Part shown: positions 35,350 to 43,600 of the stretch, in pieces
How positions within the stretch are numbered: position 1 is the stretch's first letter
How the letters are laid out: each line of letters starts with the position of its first letter
Source of the DNA: Cytospora piceicola
Lineage: Eukaryota; Ascomycota; Sordariomycetes; Diaporthales; Cytosporaceae
Assembly: GCA_023375675.1 (NCBI GenBank)
Contig: JALQBC010000025.1
Span: forward strand, 124,001 to 188,000
Direction: 5' to 3'
Length of the DNA: 64,000 nt
The notes under the pieces: model-generated
What the model was told of the DNA's origin: nothing
What the model saw: only the letters and a program-made list of their open reading frames with translations
The model's database searches: none
Position numbers and translations under genes: made by a program

Positions 35350-35663
35350 GCGGCGGCGGCCTTGTCTGGAAGCTGTAAAACATCAGTTACTTGCACAGGA
35401 ACTAAGAAGGAAGTGTGTGAGCGGGGAGAATTGTATGTCGGCTTACGTCCATAGCAGTGCTGACCTGAAGTGTGAGGTACAGCTACTTGATGCCTGTGAT
35501 CATACTCGTAGGAGCCAGAGTAAGGCTGTCAGGATGCCTGGACTGCAACGGTGGCGCTTGAATCGCCGGTATAGCACTTGATCGATATACTTGCCGCCTG
35601 CTCATCCAAAGCATACTGTTTCAGCTGTGGGCCGCTTTTGCGACCCTGCAAGGCCCACTTCAC

Positions 35664-35715
35664 TAGACTCCAAGGTAAGACGTTGTCTTCGAGGAGGTCA
35701 GAGTGTCGCGAGGCC
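35664..35715 (-). repeat. Four-copy element, copy C
   Basis: Minus strand GGCCTCGCGACACTCTGACC...ACCTTGGAGTCTA. It is tandem with copy D (60-61 bp apart). A frame here continues as VKWALQGRKSGPQLKQYALD...ATVAVQAS-stop at 35529. Confidence 0.75.
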
Positions 35716-35723
35716 TGTAACAG

Positions 35724-35776
35724 TAGACTCCAAGTTAAGACTTTCGCCTTCGAGGAGATCAAACTGTTCCGAGACC
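35724..35776 (-). repeat. Four-copy element, copy D
   Basis: Minus strand GGTCTCGGAACAGTTTGATC...AACTTGGAGTCTA. It abuts copy C; one frame ends GLGTV-stop. Confidence 0.75.
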
Positions 35777-35824
35777 GACCTCGCTCGAGGTGATTGACAC
35801 CTTGATCTCAGACGAGGGATAGTC

Positions 35825-37146
35825 TCAGTTCGCGAGAAGGTCAAGCCAAGCCTTGTACTCGCAAGCATCGGGCGAATATTTCTCGCTATCAGTGCCCTGG
35901 TTCCTGATGTAGTTGTGATGGTAATGCTCGTCTGGAGAGCTCTGTAAGCAACACTGAATATACGGCGGGTGTAAGTGTCTTTTAATATTTGCTAGGGGTA
36001 CTCACACAGCTCAATGGTGTTGTACCTGCGATGTGGCGTGGTAGGGGCCGCCGCATCCATCATCAACCCCTCCTTGGCATCGGCGTGGCTAGCCGCACAG
36101 ACAGGGCTGCGAAGCGCCAACGGGACGCGAGGGTGCGGTGTTGGTGGACCTGGCTGTCTCCTCCTGAACGAATTTCTCGTTGTGCCGGTCTAGCTCTATC
36201 CTGGTCGAAGGTATTTGGATGGTAGTCTGTGGGCAGTTGGCACTATTGGCCCAGTGCGTGTTGTTATGCATGTACTGGTCCATGGCGAGGGCCTGTAGAA
36301 AGATCTTAGTATATGTTGCCGTGCTTGTTATTGTGCATATCGTCCTCTGTAGCAGTGAAGAGTGTGGAAATGATAGAGTGAAAAAGGTGGGAGATGTGCA
36401 TCTGCCTAAGTGGCATAGGACCTACTGCCATCTCTGTTCGCCTCGCAAGCACGTTGTCGACATAGGACTTTGCAGATGCTCCCATCCTGCCGGATCCATC
36501 GTCACTGTGGACATATCCAACTGGACGAGAACCTCGTCACCGGGAATCAAGGGGCGACCATCCTGTGTCTCACCAGCGCCCTCCTGCACCGAACATTGCA
36601 CAGGAGATAAATCTGAGGCGCTTCCTTCCAAACCCGTAGGCCTTGATGCTGAAGAAGGAACCCCAGCTGCTTTCCTCTTGCACATCGGTCGCTATGGCGG
36701 ATCTGGCATTGCAAAGGCGATCCTTGAGATTGTCTTCGGTGAAATCCCAGGCTGCCGAATTTCTCGCTGTAAGCAAGCGCGCAGATGTTAAGCGCAGGGT
36801 AACCATGTGCTATTTCCCTGGAAACTTGTGAGTTATCTAGAGTATGCACATAGCTTCATTCGTCTCCTGAGGAATCAACTTACATTCAATCATCTTCTGT
36901 GCGTATTGATGTAGCGAGGCCTTGGCGAAGATCTGTCTTGTGTTAAGACTTCGAAAAGTGATCGATACTAGGGAAGGGGAGGATGGTCGCATGTAAGTTG
37001 TCTTGTCGAAGATGCGACGCGTTCAAAGACGCGACACGTTCAAAGACGCGACTCACTGGCGATGTTGAATTCATCAGCAGGTCTGGTACTTCTGTCGCTT
37101 GAGTTTGTGTTTCGTTCTCTGATGCTGATGAACTGTGAAAGGGCAT
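35825..37146 (-). pseudogene. Unrecognised multi-exon gene, apparently damaged
   Basis: From an ATG at 37146 five exons link in phase: MPFHSSSASENETQTQATEV..., IFAKASLHQYAQKMIE, RNSAAWDFTEDNLKDRLCNA...SWGSFFSIKAYGFG, DDGSGRMGASAKSYVDNVLA, ALAMDQYMHNNTHWANSANC...QPCLCG. Introns have good signals (GTGAGT...CACAAG; GTAAGT...GCTTACAG; GTGAGA...TCCACAG; GTAGGT...TTCTACAG). After CLCG a TAG stops the frame near 36100; dropping one T restores SHADAKEGLMMDAAAPTTPH and RRYNTIEL. A last exon after TTGCTTACAG reads SSPDEHYHHNYIRNQGTDSE...WLDLLAN-stop (35825), but its phase does not match the preceding donor. So two lesions, or introns I cannot resolve. The third-exon splice has a competing acceptor (CTCTAG) that gives YNSQVSREIAHGYPALN. 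No family recognised. Confidence 0.4.
37014..37056. repeat. 17-bp tandem repeat inside a predicted intron
   Basis: GCGACRCGTTCAAAGAC occurs twice in tandem plus a third partial GCGACTCAC. The donor GTGAGTCGCGTC of the first intron of the minus-strand gene lies within it. Confidence 0.75.
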
Positions 37147-37348
37147 AAAGCAGTTGAGGCAACAGGGATTTTATATAAACAGAGCGCTCTCACGCGAATC
37201 GCGGTGGCGATAATCGACGCGTCTGGGGGGATTTAACGCGTCAGTAACATTGAAGAAGCCTTGGGACTTCAGGACTGAGATCTACTTACTTCGGTAGGCA
37301 CAGCTTGTGTTGCGTCCTGTAAGCAAGTGCCTGGAAGGGACTCCCTTT

Positions 37349-37744
37349 GGTTGGTGTTCTGGCAGGTCTCCAAGGTTGCGCCCGCCGCGTGTGACAGCTA
37401 TCAGAGCTTTGAGGAGAATGCCTTTGGTTGGTGTTTCCAAGGTTGCACCCGCCGCATATGACAGCTACCAGAGCCTTGAGGGAAAGCTTTTGGTTGGTGT
37501 TTCCAAGGTGCACCCGCCTCGTGTGACGGCTATCAGAGCCTCGAGGGAAATGCATTTGGTTGGTGTTTCCAAGGTTGCGCCCGCCTCGTGTGACGGCTAT
37601 CAGAGCCTTGAGGGAAATGTCTTTGGTTGGTGTTTCCAAGGTTGCGCCCGCCTCGTGTGGCGGCTATCAGAGCCTCGAGGGAAATGCCTTTGGTTGGTGT
37701 TTCCAAGGTGCACCCGCCTCGTGTGACAGTTACCAGAGCTTTGG
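37349..37744. repeat. 66-67-bp minisatellite, six copies
   Basis: The word GGTTGGTGTT starts at 37349, 37426, 37492, 37558, 37625 and 37692, giving periods of 77, 66, 66, 67 and 67 bp. Each unit continues with TCCAAGGT, a GCACCCGCC/GCGCCCGCC block and CAGAGCCTTGAGGGAAA-type sequence. Units differ by a few substitutions and a single-base indel. The array lies about 200 bp upstream of the minus-strand gene starting at 37146. Confidence 0.95.
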
Positions 37745-38425
37745 GTGAGAAGGCGCACAAGTTAGCTAGAGTGGCACTAGATTCGCCGTAGAGATCAAGG
37801 CTTGACAATCTGGGGCCAAGTAATGCTCAGGGTTTCCTTTATACCTTTGTTTGCTGAAGATTGATGCCACACCAGTCAGTTGTAGAAGGATTCACAGAAG
37901 GAACATTGAACTGAGATGATTGTGGGAAAGAAGTTCATCTTGACGTCGCGCTCAGGTGGCAGTGTCAGAGGCGCCCTAGAAGACAAGCTCAGTTCCTAGG
38001 CCTTCAAATATTGTGTCTTCGCCTTTGTGTTAAGGGGGACCTGGTCATTTCCTGGTACCTATGTACTTAGATACGTACTCAATAGTTTTTCAGAATTTTG
38101 TCGCGCTAGGTTCTCCTGAAAGGCCCAGTGGGTTTCTGGTCATGGCTTCAGACAGGAACATTCAAGCTCATGTGGACTGCAGAAGCTTCTGAACAATGTA
38201 TTTACATAATGGTTTAGTGGCAATTAACCTTGCCTGATCTACGTCTGTACTCTGTTGTGGAATTGCTACTTACTGGAGGTAATCTAGTTAAGCATTCCAC
38301 TGCAGGTTTAATAACTACCTAGGTATCTTTTCAGCTATAATGCTGTCATACTCGCCCAGTGACATACTGTAGGTGCCTCATAATGCTCTAAGCTGTTGTT
38401 AAGCTATAGCGTAGTACCTGCATCT
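37745..38425. other. Intergenic, no gene seen
   Basis: AT-richer spacer with one ACCTAGGTA motif near 38316. Confidence 0.5.
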
Positions 38426-39326
38426 TTAGCCCTTCCGACGATGCTCTATAGACGGACAGAATTCCGTAGAGTGGGCAGGCATAGGGCTAGGAATAGAGTC
38501 AATAGACATATGAAGCAGGTCTGGATCTTTACTCGATGTCTTTTTAGACTCAGTACAGAGTTCACCAACTACATGTTGTCGGTGCATGGTAAATTGGCAC
38601 GGGCATATAGATGATAGCAGTCAATGAACATTAATGGGGAAGCTCTTACACGGCAGTGTCTGGTACACAAGAATCCACCCAATAATTTCTGTCTATATCT
38701 AGGTCCGTTATTGTGTCAGGATTCCACTGAAGCAACCGGGCACTGTAGATGATTAGAAGTAGCAAGCCTGAAGGAGAAATTCCGGTTAGCTTTGCCCCCT
38801 TGCGGACTTTCAGTTTGCCTGAAGAGTCCTCCAATTCCTTCTGAAAACAAAAGGCATGAAGATCTCCATGTAAACACACACCATCTTCACCTTAGGCAAG
38901 CCCTGATCGATCTCGAGACAATCTCTTGGGAGAACTATTGCTTTACCATATGCTAGAACACCAAAGAGAGCATTTTCCACAGTATTAAAGGCGCTTTCTG
39001 CTGTACGAACTTTGTGTTTTCTTTTTTGCTTTAGAGTCGAAGGCAGGTGGCTGTACTGAATTCCTTTCGGCCAACTACCGTCGAAGTATTATGACATTTT
39101 CATGAAACCCCTTTCAATGATGCCGTTATAGACCCAATGCGTATCCGAAACCCGAGTGAACTCCCCGGGGGCTCCTTGCATTTGCCCCCTTCAGAAGAGC
39201 AGATTCCACTTGAAAGAAATAGGAATCCGTAGATCCTCCCTCTAGAAACTCCGGAGCAGGCCAGCCAGCACTTGGCGACTGCACAAATGACAACTCAATC
39301 TTCTCTATCTGGGTATCGTTTTCCAT
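38426..39326 (-). pseudogene. Unrecognised gene with one frameshift and one stop
   Basis: Starting at ATG 39326 the frame reads MENDTQIEKIELSFVQSPSA, APEFLEGGSTDSYFFQVESA. At a C5G4 run near 39170 it must shift by one base to continue as PGEFTRVSDTHWVYNGIIER GFMKMS. A TAA (39089-39091) interrupts, then the same frame goes on: YFDGSWPKGIQYSHLPSTLK, AFNTVENALFGVLAYGKAIV. A 50-nt GTGAAG...TTTTCAG intron joins GLPK to KELEDSSGKLKVRKGAKLTG, IYSARLLQWNPDTITDLDID, CVPDTAV. A last exon (SKKTSSKDPDLLHMSIDSIP...) ends at 38426. Composition is strongly protein-like throughout, so this was recently coding. I do not recognise the family. The frame is also open upstream of 39326, back to the SDR stop codon. 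Confidence 0.5.
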
Positions 39327-39479
39327 GGTTTTCTGATGCTGCGTAGAAGTTGTAAACAGAACCCTGATCGACAAGCCCTTCGAAACTCTGGTCTTAGGAA
39401 CGGTTAGGGCAAAGGCAGATTGCTGCGGTTCGGAAGACTGGTTGGTGGTCGATGCGATGGGTGACAAAGCGCACGATGC

Positions 39480-40698
39480 TTAGTACAGCGAGTATCCGCC
39501 ATCAATGAGGCAGTTTGCGCCCGTCATGAAGCTGGACGAGTCGGAGGCGAGGAAGACGCAGAGGCCGTTCAGCTCGTCAACGTTGCCCAGGCGGACCTGG
39601 GGGGTGAGCGAGGTCCAGATCTTCTTCTGGGCGTCCAGCGCGGGGACCTTGTTCAGGGCGGTGTCCATGTAGCCGGGGGAGATCATGTTGACGCGGATGT
39701 TGTATTTGGCCCACTCCGCGGCCAGGGACTTGCCGAGCTGGGCGACACCAGCCTTGGAGGCGTTGTAGCAGCTCTGCTCCTGGGGGTAGTTGACGACGGT
39801 GCCGCTCATGGAGGCGACCAGGATGATGGAGCCCCTCTTCCCGGCCGTGATCATGGCCCTGCCGACGGCCTGGGACATGAGGAAGGAGCCGGTCAGGTTG
39901 ATGTCGATCAGGCGGCGGAACATGGCGGCGTCGTACGTCTCTGCCGGGATGTTGCTGTCCGCAATGCCCGCCGAGTTGACGAGGACGTCGGGGGCCCCGT
40001 AGAGGTCGACCACGGACTGGACAGCGGCGTTGATGGCGCCCTGGTCACGCACGTCGACCTTAAAGAAGGTGACCGGGAGGCCCGTCTTCTTGTGCAGCTC
40101 AGCCGCGGAGGCGTCGCCCAGCTCCTGGTTGGCGTCGAACAGGGCTATAGCCTTGGCGCCAGCCTCGGCGCAGGCGCGCGCCATGTAGTTTCCAAGGCCA
40201 CGGGCGCCACTGGAGAATATGTCAGTTGAAGATTTGGTTTAAGTGAAACTGAGCTCGGCGTGAAGGGTTGGTGTACTCGTTGGGTACACTCAAGAGATGA
40301 TGCGCGCGGGAGGAAACTTACCCAGTGATGACAAACACCTTGTCCTTGACAGTCATGGACTTTACCGTCGCGGGGAGCTTCTCGTAAGCATCATCGGAGA
40401 GGAGGCTGAGGTTCTCCATTTCGTTCGTGGGGGGGACGGCAGGACCAGGGACCTGACGGTCCTCGGGCTTGACGGGGATTGTCTTGTGAAGGGCACCACT
40501 GGTCTTGGACGCGGGGTCGTAGACAGAGACGGGAATGGTGTTCTCCTTTACCACATCGGACTTGAAGCGGGGATAGGAGATAGTCAGAGAGCGGACTGCA
40601 GAGGGAGCGTAGGACGAAGTGGCCGCTCGAGTCGTGATGGCGGAGCGCGGCGCGACCGCCATGCGCAGAGCGCGGGAGGTGAGGCGTGCAGTAGACAT
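39480..40698 (-). CDS. NAD(P)-dependent short-chain dehydrogenase/reductase (SOU1/xylulose reductase-like)
   Basis: Two exons (40698-40322, 40209-39480; 112-nt intron) give 368 residues. The intron splits the dinucleotide-binding motif, rejoining ITG to GARGLGNYMA. Other classical SDR marks are VDVRDQGAI, VLVNSAG (an NNAG variant), a Ser in ILVASMSG, the catalytic YNASK, and ISPGYMDT. A C-terminal GANCLIDGGYSLY fits sorbose/L-xylulose/mannitol-type reductases. About 110 residues precede the SDR core. The start (MSTARLTSRALRMAVAPRSA) is Arg/Ala/Ser-rich without acids, a likely mitochondrial targeting sequence, unusual for cytosolic polyol reductases. The substrate cannot be fixed from sequence. 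The gene is intact. Confidence 0.9.
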
Positions 40699-43600
40699 AT
40701 CGATTTTCGGGTTTATTGGATGTTGTCGATTGATTTATTGATAGATGAATGGAACGACGGACAGATGAGACCAAGAGTGGTGAGAATCGTTCAAGCCTTG
40801 GTGCTAAGGTTGCAGGGTATTGCGTCGGTGGGAAGTGTTGGGACAGAAGCAGGATGAATATTGGGAACGGACGGCCTCTACAGCACGGTGCACAGTCCCA
40901 CTAGCGCTGGTCTAGGAGGATCAGACACACAGTATCCAGGCTTATCTGTTGAGTGATCTGCTCACTGGGCCAAGTCAGGAGTGAATGGCTTGTTTTCGTC
41001 TTATATCCCAAAGGATGGTTGATCAGTCGTTATCGCTGCTTTTGCGGGTATTCAAGAAAGACCGGTTTGGTAACGAGTCCGGACAACCAATGCCAGTGCG
41101 AAAGGCTGGAGTGATGATACTGAAATCAATAGTTCTTTGAGCACTTTAACAATACCAGGTTTGGCCACAGAATAGTTTTCTTAAGGGGAGCGAGAAGAAT
41201 GTTGTTGATGAGCGTTGAACAAACCCAAACCCCTTACAATCATCGATCCAGCAATCCCCTTATATACCGATCCGTAGGGCCTTGGTCATTGAGGTACCTA
41301 GGTACATGGATTTCATTGTGTGAGGGTGACAGTCGTGCGGCTATGTGTGTTCAGCTCAAGTTACCAGTGCCTGGGTGGCTGTTAGGGAATTCAGGAGGTG
41401 AGGTCTACATGAGCCTAACAGAGAGTAACATGTGTATACAAGGAACTGTAGGTATCCGGTTCGTTGACAACACGCTGACAGCATGTACTGAGAAGTCAAA
41501 ATCCGGAAACCGGATAAGGCGAAGAAGGCCCATGGTTCTGGAATTCCAGACCCTTTGTTCCCTGTTTGTTCCTTGACATATTGCTGCCGATCCCAACACT
41601 GCACTGAGCTGCGTGTTTCGGCGAAGTGCGAAGTGCTCGGTATATAAGGGAGGGGGGTGTGGCTACCTAGGTAGGGATAGTTATAGATGTATTTTGAGTT
41701 GTACTGTGTGAGTTATTCAAACTCTCCAATTGCTCACTAACGGGGTCTGCAATATTGCAATGCAAACCTTGGCTTATGAAAGGTACATATATACGGATCC
41801 GTCCAGTCTGCCCATCGAATATTGACACCGGGATAAGGGTAACTGGCTGGTGAAAGTGAACGACTCCCACTCGAAGAGCCGAGGCCAGGACATAGGCCAT
41901 CATTGATGACCTTCAGGCAGGTTATACACAGCATTCACCAGTAGTCTAAATCCACACCACATAGTGTGTCCACTAGGGATCTTCAAGTCTGGCCAACAAT
42001 GTTCTGCTGTCAGATGGCCAGCCTCCTGGCGCCTGAAAGGTGGAAAGACTTATCCTAATCTGGTATATGATAGCCGAGGTAAGAGGCGCGGTAAAACAAG
42101 AAAAATACAATGGGTGGCTGCAGGGCTTAGGTGGAAATGATCACTGAGCGCAGGTGTGGACCGGTTTATTCCCCGGGGGGTAAAATGGAGGGCAGCGAAG
42201 ATCCGGGGGTGGGTGGGAATGATCTGGGGAACACGATGGAGTAGCATAAAAGCGGTGACAGCCAACGGACACTTTTGCAGTGTAGCCTTATAATAAGGGA
42301 CATGAGTATTTTGATTTGTTCCTGGTTTTGATGCTGTGCAACTGTGTCTCCAAAGGTTATCATCACAAAGCTGTTTACATGTCAGTTCTTTTCTCAGCCA
42401 GTTCTATGGACTCAAGACAGTTTCCTTTGATGTCTGAGTGATCGTTTTTGGCTCTGTTTGGTTACCTAGGTACCTTCTAATTGCTTGACGGGGAACCCTG
42501 GTGAGGACAGGGCTAGCGAGGAGGAGAAAGGTCGACTGAAGCCCGTAAGTCGGTAGGTACTACAATATGTATTCCGGGTGAGCTTCAATAACGGTGTGGC
42601 ATAGAGAGCAGCTAGGTAGGAATCTAGGTACCTAGGTACCTTCTACGTGTCCGTAGCAATGTACATAACGCTAGACGTTCCCGTTTTATGGAAATCGTAT
42701 CCTTTGCAGGTCAGTGGTCTGATTTATTCATATGAGATGCCAAACTCCATAAGCAATAAAGTCTAATTATTGATTATTGATACCTTATTAACAAAATTGC
42801 ATGGACCTTTCGATCATATAATGAGAATTTGAGATTCGTGTTTGGAAGAAGAGGGAGAAGGTGGTTGCAGTTTAGGTGGTTTTAAGGTTTGTGTACCAGC
42901 CGTCCATTTCAAGCTACAGCAGTCAAGCTTCTACCGTATTGTTTACTGTAGGCGGCTAGACCCACCGTTCCCGGGATTCGGGAACGGTGGGGTGTTCTAA
43001 GAATGTTGTAGTCTACTGTACTCTGGTAGTTCTAAATTAACCCCACGTCCGGCCCCACGGGGACCCTGAAAGAATATCATAAAGCCCTGCCCTATGGTGT
43101 GTAGTGTGTATGTACGCGTAGACCACACATTCATACACTAAGTATATACCGGTACCCACAATACCCCACAGACTTGATATCTGATGGACAAAAGAGGTTG
43201 ATATCAGGAAAGGAAGGTTTAGACACACACTCATCTGACAGGGCCCCATGTCGAGGTTGACAGCGTCCCTGTCACACGCCACCAATGCACTCGGTGATTT
43301 CATTGATATGTTGATACAAAAACCCGCGTTGCAAATCATTGGAGTGTGTTCTAGCTGGGGCTCTATAACCCCTTCTATGCGGTGTGCTGGGCGTGCATGT
43401 GCCGGTGGCTGCTTGCAGATATCAGAACACCATACACAAATAAATAAAAAGACCAGAGGCTGGAGCGTGGGGAAATAACCCTTGTAGATCGACGGACAAC
43501 ATCCGCCCCTGAATGTATTGCCGGTAAAGTGAGGGTCTCGGTCAACTGGTGAATCTTACAAGCTGCTGGGGAGAACGGCGCAGGACTGACTACCCGGGTT

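Noticed and set aside
34313..39326. Possibility that the repeat island is a transposon or giant mobile element
   Set aside because: No transposase, tyrosine recombinase, reverse transcriptase, terminal repeats or target-site duplications are visible within the window.
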